From: CAYMSO01 sp964393185
Lineage (GTDB): Bacteria; Patescibacteriota; Dojkabacteria; J137
Direction of reading: 5' to 3'
NCBI GenBank assembly: GCA_964393185.1
Contig: CAYMSO010000003.1
Span: 86,998 to 150,997, forward strand
Length of the DNA: 64,000 nt
In this document: positions 7,859-17,452 of the stretch, one piece after another
How positions within the stretch are numbered: the stretch's first letter is position 1
Layout of the letters: every line of letters starts with the position of its first letter
The notes under the pieces: generated by a model
Databases searched by the model: none
The model's input: only the letters and a program-made list of their open reading frames with translations
Told to the model about the DNA's origin: nothing
Position numbers and translations under genes: made by a program

Positions 7859-8821
7859 GTGTCAAACAGAATGATAAATATAGAAAAAGTACTAAAATCA
7901 GATGTCGGTGTAAGGTTAGATTTAGTACTAATGACAATAAGACCGGATATTACTCGTAGTACTATAAAACAAATTATCATTAGTGGCTTAGTAACTGTAT
8001 CAGGAAAACACGTAATGCCTAACTACAGGCTAAAGCTTGGTGAACAAATAGAGATAAAAGACCGGGAAATAGCTTCTTTTGTCCGGCAAGGAGGTACTGA
8101 AGAAATCTTAAAACCTATCAAAATGGATTTAGAAATTATCTATGAAGATGATTATATAATAGTTATAGATAAGCTGGCCGGCATAAACTCTCATCCTGTA
8201 GTGAAAAAAGACAATATCTCAATTTTAAATGGTGTTGTGTATTACATAAAAAATCAAAATAAGTTTTCTCAGAATGTACGGCCTAGGCTGGTACACAGAT
8301 TAGACAAAGAAACGTCGGGTATACTCTTAATATCTAAAGATTTAAAAGCCAATGATTTTTATTCAAAACAATTTCAAAATCGAGAAGCTCATAAAGTTTA
8401 CTATGCTGTTGTCCATGGAGACTTTAAGCTATTTTTAGAAAAAAAAGGGCTCGAAAAATTAGTAATCAACAGTTATATTAGTAATGAAAGTAACGAGCAG
8501 AATCAGTATACTAATACGAACTCTCATAAGGGTAAAATTGCAAAAACCACAGTGCAGTTTGCAGATCATTTTAACAAATTTGGCAAGTATAAGTTTTCGT
8601 TGGTTAAAGTTACTCCCGAAACAGGAAGAACGCATCAAATTAGAGTACACTTAAGTAGTAAAGGCTTTCCTTTGCTGGGTGATAAGCTATATGGAGGACA
8701 AAAATATAAAAGACTTATGCTTCATGCTTACTCACTAAAAATCCCAATTTATAAATTAAATACTCAGAGTAAAGAATATTATACTTTTATTTCCGAACTA
8801 CCCAAGGAGTTTAATACTTAA
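7859..8821 (+). CDS. RluA-family ribosomal large-subunit pseudouridine synthase
   Basis: A 320-residue enzyme isomerising uridine to pseudouridine in RNA. An S4 RNA-binding domain occupies about residues 17-68 (VRLDLVLMTIRPDITRSTIKQIIISGLVTVSGK). The catalytic motif is HRLDKETSG with Asp149. The C-terminal motif TGRTHQIRVHLSSKGFPLLGDKLYGG is complete. The GTG start at 7859 follows a TATATTAT box by about 8 bases; ATG 7871 is the alternative. Which rRNA position is modified cannot be told. Insertions at about residues 195-225 (an Asn/Ser-rich stretch) are unusual. Confidence 0.92.
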   Translation: MSNRMINIEKVLKSDVGVRLDLVLMTIRPDITRSTIKQIIISGLVTVSGKHVMPNYRLKLGEQIEIKDREIASFVRQGGTEEILKPIKMDLEIIYEDDYIIVIDKLAGINSHPVVKKDNISILNGVVYYIKNQNKFSQNVRPRLVHRLDKETSGILLISKDLKANDFYSKQFQNREAHKVYYAVVHGDFKLFLEKKGLEKLVINSYISNESNEQNQYTNTNSHKGKIAKTTVQFADHFNKFGKYKFSLVKVTPETGRTHQIRVHLSSKGFPLLGDKLYGGQKYKRLMLHAYSLKIPIYKLNTQSKEYYTFISELPKEFNT

Positions 8822-9006
8822 ACTTTGTGCTTTGTGATAAAGTTTTTAGTCTAGACGGGCTGTTCAGACAAATTATTGTTGGTTACTAATCGTTTTATAT
8901 TGATTAACAAATAGTAGAGTATCAAAATTGAAAGTTGAAATAGTTGTTGCAATATATTATTTTGTTTATACTATAAAAGACAATTTTAAAAGTTATTTTG
9001 ATAAAA

Positions 9007-10275
9007 ATGCCTAAAAAAACAACTCAGGAAAATGATGCAGAATTCTTTCCTGTATCTCCATTGCTAGCGTCCGATCGAAGATTGAATAAAACTTTGCATA
9101 GTACAATTAATCCAGATAGATTAGACCAATCAAGATTTAGCGAAATGAAAGAAGAGGAAGAGAGTCCGTTTAGGGTAATTTTGTATGTAATTGTAGTAAT
9201 TATTATTGGTGTGGGATCAGCTTTTGGAGTAAGACAGCTAATCTCGAAGAATGATAATGGCGAGGAAGATACAGAGGAGGTTGTTGAAGAAGAAGTTCAA
9301 GAACGAGAGAACGTAATAATTAATACTACTAAACTTGCAGATTCTACGGCTGTGAATGCACCAAAAGAAGAGGATTTTTCGGAAGAAACAGTAACAGTAG
9401 TAGGGAGCTTAGATGTTGCAACAACAGGATTGGCTTTAAGAACATTTGAGTATAAGAATTTTACTACTTTTTCTAGAATGATATTTACCATAGAAGGTCT
9501 ACCAGCTGGTTCTGCATTTCCTCAGACGACAGCTAACTTTGACTCAATAGCAAATAGATTAACATTAAAATTTAACGGAATTACTAATATAGATGAAGAT
9601 ATAACTTCCGATGACATTACAATTAACGATTTGGTAACAGAAGTAAGATACAACACAACAACAACCGAATTCTTGGTATTTATTTCTGAAGAATCCAAAT
9701 ATAGTTTAAGTGTAAAAGATAATCAGCTTTTTGTTGATATTAAATCAACAAAAGCTCCAGTTTCTGAAACACAGCAACCTGAAACTACTCAGCCTGAGGA
9801 AACAACTCCGACTCCAACTCCTACACAACCAACAACAGGAGTAAAGTATGACAATGAATTTTCCCAGACTGAACAGACTATAAGAAGTAATGTAACAGCT
9901 AACAATATTCCTTACAACGAAGTTTACTACGAAGATACAGCGCAGTTCTTCGAAATTGCATGGGGAGCTCGAAATAAAGTTGGTGAACAATATATCCCTA
10001 ACGCTACAGCAAAGTTAGTTGAAGAAGGTGGAAAAATATACATTGATGTAACAATTAATAATCTTTCTTCGGTGTCAACACAATCAGTTACAGATCAAAG
10101 TAATGTGGGTATAAATTTGGCTGGAGCAAACTTTATTAGGTCTGAATTAGTAAGTTTTGCAAATGGAACTGCAAAATACAGGATACAATTAAAGAAAAAA
10201 GCCGATTATAGATTAATAAGTATTAAAACAATAAGTGGAGAGACACAAGTATTGGCTCTGCAAATAAAAGATTGA
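9007..10275 (+). CDS. Single-pass surface protein with AMIN-like domains
   Basis: This protein of about 422 residues is cytoplasmic at its N-terminus (residues 1-55). One membrane helix (56-78, FRVILYVIVVIIIGVGSAFGV) is followed by an acidic linker. A beta-rich domain at about 140-245 (SRMIFTIEGLP...NRLTLKFNGI...VRYN...YSLSVKDNQLFVDIK) has the strand order of AMIN domains, which bind cell-wall material. After a Thr/Pro-rich linker (about 255-280) comes a second beta-rich domain of similar size. AMIN assignment is by pattern only. ATG 9007 is preferred over TTG 8998; a TATAAAA box lies near 8971. Confidence 0.7.
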   Translation: MPKKTTQENDAEFFPVSPLLASDRRLNKTLHSTINPDRLDQSRFSEMKEEEESPFRVILYVIVVIIIGVGSAFGVRQLISKNDNGEEDTEEVVEEEVQERENVIINTTKLADSTAVNAPKEEDFSEETVTVVGSLDVATTGLALRTFEYKNFTTFSRMIFTIEGLPAGSAFPQTTANFDSIANRLTLKFNGITNIDEDITSDDITINDLVTEVRYNTTTTEFLVFISEESKYSLSVKDNQLFVDIKSTKAPVSETQQPETTQPEETTPTPTPTQPTTGVKYDNEFSQTEQTIRSNVTANNIPYNEVYYEDTAQFFEIAWGARNKVGEQYIPNATAKLVEEGGKIYIDVTINNLSSVSTQSVTDQSNVGINLAGANFIRSELVSFANGTAKYRIQLKKKADYRLISIKTISGETQVLALQIKD

Positions 10276-10292
10276 TAGATTAGAGTTTAGCC

Positions 10293-10320
10293 TTAGTAGC
10301 GGAGATATCTCCGCTACTAA
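10293..10320. terminator. 28-base perfect palindrome between two surface-protein genes
   Basis: TTAGTAGCGGAGAT followed by its exact complement gives a 14-bp stem with no unpaired loop bases. It lies 18 bases after the stop at 10275 and 8 bases before ATG 10329. There is no U-tract, so it could be a processing or partial termination hairpin, or a protein-binding dyad. Confidence 0.5.
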
Positions 10321-10328
10321 TTAATACA

Positions 10329-11165
10329 ATGAAAATTAAAATTATATTATCAGTAATTGCTTATATCTTTATTACCTCTTCTATTTATACAGTCATATAT
10401 TCTCAAATCCATCACAAAAGATTGGTTGCAATTCAAAATATAAAACTTATTACAAACATAGAAAGGCTTGAGAACCTAACAGCAAACATCAGTATCGACT
10501 TTGCAACTACATTTAATTCACAAATTTCTTCAACTCTAAACCAAACCAAGATAGTGAACAACTACTCACAAAAGTTTGTTTTGCAAGATAACAAATTGCT
10601 TAGCTTAGATAATGATGCAGTTTTAGAACTTGGAGTGGAAGTTTTTAAAGATCAATATTATCCATATAAAGATCCGAAGGCATGGCTTAACGCATTAGAA
10701 AAGGGTAGCTATGAACTTTATTCAAATGAATCAAATTATATGATTTATAAAGTTTGGAGCGAACCTCTATTGACTGATTATAAAGATTTGCTTATCACCA
10801 AATTTATTAATGGTAACTTGCAAACAGCTTCTGCAGAAAATGACTTAAAACTCAATATTAAGAAAGCCGAGTTAATTGGAGATTTTAACTTCTATTTAAT
10901 TATTAAGAAAGATAACTATCTAGTAGAAGAAATAAGAATTGAGAATAGGGGACCCTTAATATTAGAGGCATACTTAGAAGGTAGCTTGTTGAATGAGAAT
11001 GCGATTTTGGAGCAAAACCTAGGTTTACCCACATCCAATAACAATTTAACCATCAAGATAGAAGATTACAAGTATAGTATTATATTTGAAGATTTAACAC
11101 CAAAAAAGCGTCAAGGTATCCCTAAAAATAAGCTAGAACTAGTACTTTATAATTTTCTTTACTAA
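10329..11165 (+). CDS. Hypothetical signal-anchored protein
   Basis: A 278-residue protein with an N-terminal hydrophobic segment (residues 4-24, IILSVIAYIFITSSIYTVIYS) and a hydrophilic beta-rich remainder lacking cysteines. It is not recognised as a family. It follows the AMIN-like surface protein in the same direction, with only a palindrome between, so the two may act together at the cell surface. The gene converges on pheT, whose stop lies 28 bases beyond its own. Confidence 0.65.
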   Translation: MKIKIILSVIAYIFITSSIYTVIYSQIHHKRLVAIQNIKLITNIERLENLTANISIDFATTFNSQISSTLNQTKIVNNYSQKFVLQDNKLLSLDNDAVLELGVEVFKDQYYPYKDPKAWLNALEKGSYELYSNESNYMIYKVWSEPLLTDYKDLLITKFINGNLQTASAENDLKLNIKKAELIGDFNFYLIIKKDNYLVEEIRIENRGPLILEAYLEGSLLNENAILEQNLGLPTSNNNLTIKIEDYKYSIIFEDLTPKKRQGIPKNKLELVLYNFLY

Positions 11166-11193
11166 TACCAATTCTGTGGATGTTGCCTGCTAA

Positions 11194-13149
11194 TTATAAA
11201 AAGAGTTTCTCGTGCAGGTTTTTAGCTTCCACATCACTCAGTCCAACATAGAACATTCTCAAAGTATATTTTGTTTTATCCGAAGATTCTACATAAGTAT
11301 CAACTAATTCCCAATTCCAGAGGTTGATCATTATATTTTCTGTTCTTTTGCTTATTTCTTTTGCGATATCTTGATCATTCGATAGAAGTAGATTAGCATC
11401 AAGAGTAACTATTTTTCTATCAACTTCCTTTGCAGCTGAATATCTGTTATTAGTATTTAAAATTTGGTTAATTAGGTCCAGGTTGATTTCACATACAACT
11501 GAATTACTTATTAATTCCTTGTTGGCTACATACATTATTCCAATTTCCTGGTCCCCAATCATAACTTTCCAAGTAGATTTGGGATGTGCAGTTCTTGGTT
11601 TGTCTGTTTGTATATTTTGGTAAAAAATATTTTCTAGACCAATTGAGCGTAATAGCTTTTCAAGGTCCATTCGAAGATCGTCTATTTTATTTGAATTGAT
11701 TAACATTCCTAGTGAATTACTTTCCAAATAGCCACTTGTTGTTTTACCAAAAACTTTACCAGTTTCGAAAATTCTTATATCTTCTACACCAATTTTATTA
11801 TATGCATCAAGTTGATTGAACAAGTTAACTGCCAAAGTTTGTCTAACAATAGGCACTTCTTCATTAATAGAATTTGTAACTCTAACTTCTTCGTAATCAT
11901 GAAAATTTGCATTCTTGTTTTTTTCTGCTTCGACAAGAACCCAAGATCTGATTTCATCATAACCATTTTCGACCAAGATAGTTATTACTCTATCTATAAG
12001 TTTGATATGACTTGGTGTGACATCTTTAGATACTTCAGTAACAAGATGATTCGTAGGAATATTGAAAAAGCCTTTTAATCGAATAACTTCTTCTATAACA
12101 TCCTCTTCTTGTTCAATATCTAGTCTGTTATCTGGTCTTATAACTTTAATCTTTGATTCACTAAATTCTATTATCTCGAAGCCTAGTCTTGTTAAAAAAT
12201 TCCTAGATTCTTTGTGTTGAATTTCTATACCTGCTATTTGAGATATTTTATCCAAATTGACAACGATGTCTTCTTTAGAATGGACCTTTATATAATTATC
12301 ATAAATTTTAGACGAAACCCTGCCACCACAAATTTGCAGTATTAAATTGACCAACATGTCCATTGCGAAATCTATTCCTGCAGGATCTAAGTGCTTTTCT
12401 AATCTTGTTCCAGCTTCGGTAAATACTTTCATTCTTCTAGAGTTTCTCCTTACTAGTCCGGGGTCGTACACTCCTATTTCTACAATAACTTCTTTTGTGT
12501 TTGTACTAATGGCTGGCCTTTTACCTCCGATCATACTAAGAGATAGTGGCTCGCTACCATTCGAAATAAGCAGAGTATTGGAATCTAGCTCAAGTTCTTC
12601 TCCAGCTAAGGTCACTATAGATTTATAAATAGAGCTTTTCTCCCAAATTAGCTTGTCACCACCCGAAAGTGTCACATCAAACGCGTGGGAAGGGAACGCC
12701 GTTTCTAGCATTACATAATTAGTTATATCCACCAAATTATTGATACTATTTATGCCGTACAAGTTTAAATAATCGACCAACCATTTAGGTGATTCACCTA
12801 CCTGAACATCAGAAATTTTTAATGCTTTTACTCTTTTGACAGAGTCGGTCGCTTGAATTTCGATGGGTAAAGTATAATTTATATTTGAGTCATTAATTTT
12901 ATAATCAAATGTAACGTATCTCAGATTCCAATAAGCTGATAGTTCTTTTGCAAGTCCTATTACTCCAAGTAAATCTGGTCTATTTTGTCTTACTTCTAAA
13001 TCTAAAAAGTAATCTTTTTGACCCATGTATTCAACTTCATGAAACTTATCGATCATATATCCAATCATTGTAAAAGCATCGGCTACTTCTCGAGCACTTG
13101 CTTCCAGCGTTGGTAGATATTTTTTAAGTTGTGAATATAAAACTTTCAT
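11194..13149 (-). CDS. pheT: Phenylalanyl-tRNA synthetase beta subunit, short form
   Basis: A 651-residue beta subunit of the heterotetrameric PheRS. Most bacterial PheT proteins are near 790-800 residues. The N-terminal piece (MKVLYSQLKKYLP...ADAFTMIGYMID) runs almost directly into LEVRQNRPDLLGVIGLAKELSAYW. The EMAP/OB-fold tRNA-binding domain normally between them is therefore absent. The B3/B4 editing-domain region (SINNLVDITNYVMLETAFPSHAFD), the B5 domain and the catalytic-like core are present. The C-terminal ferredoxin-fold anticodon-binding domain (RKIVTLDANLLLSNDQDIAKEI) is also present. pheS is not in this window. A -10-like TATAAG lies about 14 bases upstream of the start. Confidence 0.93.
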   Translation of the reverse strand: MKVLYSQLKKYLPTLEASAREVADAFTMIGYMIDKFHEVEYMGQKDYFLDLEVRQNRPDLLGVIGLAKELSAYWNLRYVTFDYKINDSNINYTLPIEIQATDSVKRVKALKISDVQVGESPKWLVDYLNLYGINSINNLVDITNYVMLETAFPSHAFDVTLSGGDKLIWEKSSIYKSIVTLAGEELELDSNTLLISNGSEPLSLSMIGGKRPAISTNTKEVIVEIGVYDPGLVRRNSRRMKVFTEAGTRLEKHLDPAGIDFAMDMLVNLILQICGGRVSSKIYDNYIKVHSKEDIVVNLDKISQIAGIEIQHKESRNFLTRLGFEIIEFSESKIKVIRPDNRLDIEQEEDVIEEVIRLKGFFNIPTNHLVTEVSKDVTPSHIKLIDRVITILVENGYDEIRSWVLVEAEKNKNANFHDYEEVRVTNSINEEVPIVRQTLAVNLFNQLDAYNKIGVEDIRIFETGKVFGKTTSGYLESNSLGMLINSNKIDDLRMDLEKLLRSIGLENIFYQNIQTDKPRTAHPKSTWKVMIGDQEIGIMYVANKELISNSVVCEINLDLINQILNTNNRYSAAKEVDRKIVTLDANLLLSNDQDIAKEISKRTENIMINLWNWELVDTYVESSDKTKYTLRMFYVGLSDVEAKNLHEKLFL

Positions 13150-13192
13150 AGTGAAGTATTAACTTATAGATACTTATCTCAAAAACTATTAT

Positions 13193-13210
13193 TTATGGAG
13201 TTCTCCATAA
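13193..13210. other. 18-base perfect palindrome in the recO-pheT gap
   Basis: TTATGGAGT and its exact complement form a 9-bp dyad between recO and pheT, both on the minus strand. It could act as a weak hairpin downstream of recO or in the pheT leader. No U-tract follows on either strand. Confidence 0.35.
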
Positions 13211-13272
13211 CGATCTAGAATCAAAAATTTGTTATTTAATGCGATCGGATTATCTACTTAAAGATAATAACA

Positions 13273-14007
13273 CTAAAATAAATTCATATACAAAATCTCC
13301 TTAGATTTTATTCTCTTTTCGCTTGCTATTTCTAACCAATTTAGGAGCAATCCTAAAATTACTTTTTGCTCGCCAAGCTTAATATCGAGTTTTTTAACTT
13401 CCAACAAATTGTTACGATTGGCAAAACATACTATTTTGTATACCAAATCGGACACTTTTTCTTTTGAAGTATCAGCCTTATCAGAAACAAAACCAATATG
13501 TATACTATCGGCAAATACTTTGCCAGGCTTAAGTTCTTGTCCAGTAACTGTACAAGTTTTAATTGCGGGCAAGAATCCAACTATATCCAACAAGTTAATA
13601 GAAAAGAAAATGATTAGATTAATCAATTTATCTTTTTGGTGATTGTCCAATACACTTTTTAATAGATCAAAAATCTGTTTTTCATCATTTTCTTCGTACA
13701 AAAATTTATCAAGTAGTTCGCATATAAATTGCAGAACTGTGATACTTACAAAATCTTTTTTCCACTCAATATATTCGTCCTCTAAATTTATTTCTGTGAC
13801 TATAGGTAAATTATATTTGTCTATTAGTTTGAAAGAAATAAAATTTCCCAAGTCGACCAGCTGAGATTTTCTACTTTTGGATTTACGAATGCCTTTGGCC
13901 ACAAAACTTAGTCTAGAACCAGATTGAGTTACTAAGCTAATGATTTTGTCTGCAACACCAGAATTATTAATTCTAAACACAATTCCTTTTTTTAAAACAT
14001 ATTTCAT
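13273..14007 (-). CDS. recO: DNA repair protein RecO
   Basis: A 244-residue recombination mediator that helps load RecA with RecR. The N-terminal OB fold is seen in GIVFRINNSGVADKIISLVTQSGSRLSFVAKGIRKSKSRKSQLVDLGNFISFKL (positions by family: Y.E.D.i..l.t...G....vAkGarr.kSr). Helical segments with ITVLQFICELLDKFLYEE follow, then a LLDIVGFLPAIKTCTVTGQEL segment. The C-terminal four-cysteine zinc site of many RecO proteins is reduced to one cysteine here. The gene is divergent from the FKBP gene, with 55 bases between starts. Confidence 0.85.
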   Translation of the reverse strand: MKYVLKKGIVFRINNSGVADKIISLVTQSGSRLSFVAKGIRKSKSRKSQLVDLGNFISFKLIDKYNLPIVTEINLEDEYIEWKKDFVSITVLQFICELLDKFLYEENDEKQIFDLLKSVLDNHQKDKLINLIIFFSINLLDIVGFLPAIKTCTVTGQELKPGKVFADSIHIGFVSDKADTSKEKVSDLVYKIVCFANRNNLLEVKKLDIKLGEQKVILGLLLNWLEIASEKRIKSKEILYMNLF

Positions 14008-14062
14008 AGTGTAAATTATATATCAGTTTGCTAAACTGTTAGGGTGATTATTTTAAATTATT

Positions 14063-14623
14063 ATGAATAAAAGAAATATTATATTAATATTTGTTCCAAT
14101 TATTTTAATTATTGCATTAATTATTTATAGTATGAATGATTCAAATGTGAAAAGAACTTCTGATGAGCAGGAGGAAGTAGCTGAGACAACTGAAGATACA
14201 GCCACAACTGCTGATCAAGATCAGTTTGTTAGCAGACTAAAAAACCAAAGCAAAGAGAATTTAGAAACTTTGTCAGCAAAATTAACAACTTTAAAAACGC
14301 AAACACTTATGGAGTCTAATTCAGCTAGTACTCGAGAAGTTAAACTCGGCGACACAGTGGTTGTTAACTACCGAGGTTGGTTAGCATCAAATGGAAAAAT
14401 ATTTGATGAATCATTTATAAGAGGTGATGACGGCTTTGAATTCACTGTGGGTTATGGAGTAATCGAAGGCTGGAGCGAAGGTGTTCAGGGAATGAAAATA
14501 GGTGAAGTAAGACGCATATACATCCCATCAGAACTTGGGTATGGATCTTACGGTGCAGGAAGCGATATTCCAGCTAACGCTGATCTTATTTTTGATGTAG
14601 AATTAATTAGTTTTACAAGATAA
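14063..14623 (+). CDS. FKBP-type peptidyl-prolyl cis-trans isomerase, membrane-anchored
   Basis: A 186-residue protein with a signal anchor (residues 4-23), an acidic Thr/Glu-rich linker and a C-terminal FKBP domain. Motifs: VKLGDTVVVNYRGWLASNGKIFDESF, then VIEGWSEGVQGMKIGEVRRIYIPSELGYGSYG and IPANADLIFDVELISF. The pocket residues Y..G.L, FD.S, V..GW, P..L.YG and L.F..EL are all visible. It acts as a proline isomerase folding exported proteins outside the membrane. It is followed 4 bases later by signal peptidase I, so the pair forms a secretion and folding operon. Confidence 0.93.
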   Translation: MNKRNIILIFVPIILIIALIIYSMNDSNVKRTSDEQEEVAETTEDTATTADQDQFVSRLKNQSKENLETLSAKLTTLKTQTLMESNSASTREVKLGDTVVVNYRGWLASNGKIFDESFIRGDDGFEFTVGYGVIEGWSEGVQGMKIGEVRRIYIPSELGYGSYGAGSDIPANADLIFDVELISFTR

Positions 14624-14627
14624 CCTA

Positions 14628-15278
14628 ATGGATTTTTCAAGCAATCCTTTTTTTGAAAAAACAGCACAGCCCAAAAAAGGTAATATTTTTATAGACATAA
14701 TTCAGTCTGTAGTCATTGCACTTTCTATATCTATATTTTTGTATCTGTTTATAATTACACCCAACGAAGTTGATGGACCTTCAATGCAACCCAACTTCTA
14801 TACAGGCGAATTATTATTTACCAGTAAGCTACATGCTTGGTTTAATGGAACTGGCGCAGGAGAGACATTGGGATTGAATTATCAGCGAGGAGATGTGATT
14901 GTTTTTCAACAGCCTGGAAGAGATGACTTTGTTAAAAGAATAATTGCATTGCCTGGAGAAACAATAAGAATTCAGGACGGTCAATACTACGTTAACGGAG
15001 CTTTGCTCAAAGAAAATTACGAGCTTGACAATGACGAAAAAATAGATGGAACTTTTTTAATAGATGGTGAACCTGCAAAGCAAGTTCCGGCAGGCCATTA
15101 TTTTGTATCAGGTGACCATAGAGATGTTAGCTTTGATTCTAGGAGTCTTGGATTCATTAAGGAAGAATGGATTAAAGGCAGAGTAGTATTACGTTTCTGG
15201 CCTCTAAATAAATTTGGTCTTATTGGCCACGGTAAAAGTGAATTACAAAGTCAAACAATTGACCAAACCATTCAATAA
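14628..15278 (+). CDS. lepB: Signal peptidase I
   Basis: A 216-residue membrane serine protease that cleaves signal peptides of secreted proteins. It has one N-terminal membrane helix (about residues 23-44). The catalytic Ser52 lies in GPSMQP and the general-base Lys103 in DDFVKRIIALPGE. Box E is seen in HYFVSGDHRDVSFDSRSLGFI, where the usual GDN is GDH. It lies 4 bases after the FKBP gene and upstream of the DUF2207 surface protein. The many signal-peptide proteins in this window are its likely substrates. Confidence 0.95.
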   Translation: MDFSSNPFFEKTAQPKKGNIFIDIIQSVVIALSISIFLYLFIITPNEVDGPSMQPNFYTGELLFTSKLHAWFNGTGAGETLGLNYQRGDVIVFQQPGRDDFVKRIIALPGETIRIQDGQYYVNGALLKENYELDNDEKIDGTFLIDGEPAKQVPAGHYFVSGDHRDVSFDSRSLGFIKEEWIKGRVVLRFWPLNKFGLIGHGKSELQSQTIDQTIQ

Positions 15279-15333
15279 CAAATCACTCTTAATTACAAAG
15301 TTCAACAGTGCTAAAATACTCAATAGTAGCTAT

Positions 15334-15339
15334 TAAAAT
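15334..15339 (+). promoter_or_regulatory. -10 box TAAAAT 6 bases before ATG
   Basis: TAAAAT, then CCAAAC, then ATG 15346. The expected transcript start is the A of the start codon, giving a leaderless mRNA. A second extended -10, TGCTAAAAT (15309-15317), lies just upstream. Confidence 0.45.
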
Positions 15340-15345
15340 CCAAAC

Positions 15346-17388
15346 ATGAATCGATTATTCTTTAGAACAGGTAGACTAGCTTCTCTGATTATCCTAAGCT
15401 TGTTTTTGGTTGTTTTATTCAAAACAGAAACGTCAAAAGCAGTGCCGTCTTTTGAATATCCTGAATACAATGTAACTATAGATATACAAGAAGATTCTAG
15501 TTACATAGTTACCGAAGAAATAGTAAATATTATTGATGGTGATGGATTCCATGGATTAAGAAGAGACATTCCTCTGGAAAATAAAGAATGTATATTTAAC
15601 TTGAATAGGGTTTGTGGAGGATTTGAATCGATTGTTCCGTTAGGACTTTGGGATGATTCCAAAAAATCGCCTGATAATGGAACTACCCGATACTATTTTG
15701 TTGATGATGGAATCGTGAATAGTGCTAGATTCGAATGGGAAATAGATTCCAGTGAAGAGGGTAGAAGCATGAACAACGAAAAAATTACTTGGTATGTTCA
15801 ATATCAAATTTATGGAGGACTTCAGTTTCTAGATAACATGACCATTTTTTATTGGAATACATTACCAAATGATAGAGCCGGATATATAGATAAGGCCAAA
15901 ATTGTAATTAAATTCCCTGATAATATTGATCTGAATCAGAACAAACTTACTATTTTTAGCCCATACGAATATCAATTAGATACAGATTTTAAATCTAATG
16001 CTTTTGAATTTCGCCTTAAAAACTTGTCAAACTTTGGCGATCAGAATTTTACCGCGGCATACGAATTCAGCAGTAAGGACTTTAAGTATCCTGGAGACAT
16101 GTCCCCACAGCCACTCACCTACAAAATCAAATCACCATATTTTACAAATTCTATTTATATTAATGACTTGGAAGTAAGTACAGCAGCAGAAGATACTTTT
16201 CTTATATTTCCCAGAGGCACATTTGAACTAGAATTCAGGCACTTTGGATACGAAAGCCTTAAAGAGAAACTAGAGATAAAAACTGGTGATAATTTTATTG
16301 AAGTTGAGCTAACCCCTAAACCTTGGATGCAAGCAATTATTTTTTTAAATTATTTTTTAGTTGTAGTAGGCGTAGCAGCTATTCCATATTTAATGTTTAA
16401 AGCATATAGAAAATATTTAACAAGCGGACGTGATTTGAATAAAACAAAAACTATAATTCCTCTTTATCGTCCACCAAAAGATGTAAAACCGTACTTACTT
16501 GGCTCCTTGAAAGACGAAAAAGTTGATCAGAGAGATATTACTGGAAGCATCATTGATCTTGCATATAGAGGTTATATAAAAATCAAAGAAATTAAGAAAG
16601 GAAAAGATTACGAGTTAACGAAGCTTAAAGATTTTGAAAACTCCACTGAATTGTTTCAGCCAGAAAAAGATCTGCTAAAAGCACTTTTTGATGGAAAAGA
16701 CAAAATGAATACAGCAAGCTTAAGCTATACATTCGTAACAAAGTATAAAAAATTAACTACAGATATATATACAGAAATGGTTTCTAGAAAGTACTTCGAC
16801 GAAAGTCCAGAAAAGACTAGAGGTAAGTATTTAGGTATAGGGATTGCAACTATGGTTTTTGGTCTACTAGCTTTAATATTATTTAGTATTATCTTAACTG
16901 TAATTACTGGCTTATTAGTGATTTTTACACTTGGCATTGCGTTAACAAGCTATGGATTGATGATTACGTTATTATCTTCCAGCATGCCAAGGAAGACAGA
17001 GGATGGATCTAAAACATTAGGCGAAATTCTTGGATTTAAAATGTATATGGAAACTGCAGAGAGGTTCAGAGTTCAGAACCTAGATCCCGAAGATTTTGAA
17101 AAATATTTATCTTATGCTGTTGTATTTGGAATAGAGAAGCAGTGGGCAGAGAAATTTAAAGATATATACAAAAAAACGCCTGATTGGTTAGAGGCTCAGG
17201 GCGACTTAACAGATGCCATTATTCTAAGCAACCTAACTAACAGCTTTGCTAATTCAACTACAGCAAAAATCTCGAGCATTACTCAACCAACCTCGTCCAG
17301 AGGTGGCAGTGGTTGGTCGGGAAGCTTTAGTTCTGGAGGCGGTTTTTCTGGAGGCGGTGGAGGAGGAGGTAGTGTAGGTGGATGGTAA
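15346..17388 (+). CDS. DUF2207 family membrane protein
   Basis: A 680-residue protein. A signal peptide (residues 1-33, ending SKA) leads into an extracellular beta domain typical of DUF2207 (YPEYNVTIDIQEDSSYIVTEEI...GLRRDIPLE). A membrane helix occurs at about residue 330-350. A cytoplasmic winged-helix-like region follows (DITGSIIDLAYRGYIKIKEIKKG), then two further helices near 498-545. The tail from about residue 645 is almost pure Gly/Ser, ending in a GGGGGGG run and GGW. DUF2207 proteins are widespread in CPR and Gram-positive bacteria; their function is not established. It follows lepB after 67 bases, with its own promoter. Confidence 0.88.
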   Translation: MNRLFFRTGRLASLIILSLFLVVLFKTETSKAVPSFEYPEYNVTIDIQEDSSYIVTEEIVNIIDGDGFHGLRRDIPLENKECIFNLNRVCGGFESIVPLGLWDDSKKSPDNGTTRYYFVDDGIVNSARFEWEIDSSEEGRSMNNEKITWYVQYQIYGGLQFLDNMTIFYWNTLPNDRAGYIDKAKIVIKFPDNIDLNQNKLTIFSPYEYQLDTDFKSNAFEFRLKNLSNFGDQNFTAAYEFSSKDFKYPGDMSPQPLTYKIKSPYFTNSIYINDLEVSTAAEDTFLIFPRGTFELEFRHFGYESLKEKLEIKTGDNFIEVELTPKPWMQAIIFLNYFLVVVGVAAIPYLMFKAYRKYLTSGRDLNKTKTIIPLYRPPKDVKPYLLGSLKDEKVDQRDITGSIIDLAYRGYIKIKEIKKGKDYELTKLKDFENSTELFQPEKDLLKALFDGKDKMNTASLSYTFVTKYKKLTTDIYTEMVSRKYFDESPEKTRGKYLGIGIATMVFGLLALILFSIILTVITGLLVIFTLGIALTSYGLMITLLSSSMPRKTEDGSKTLGEILGFKMYMETAERFRVQNLDPEDFEKYLSYAVVFGIEKQWAEKFKDIYKKTPDWLEAQGDLTDAIILSNLTNSFANSTTAKISSITQPTSSRGGSGWSGSFSSGGGFSGGGGGGGSVGGW

Positions 17389-17452
17389 TATTGATTGTAA
17401 TCAATTAACTTGTATAAAAAACTTATTTTGATACCTAGATAATGATTTACTA

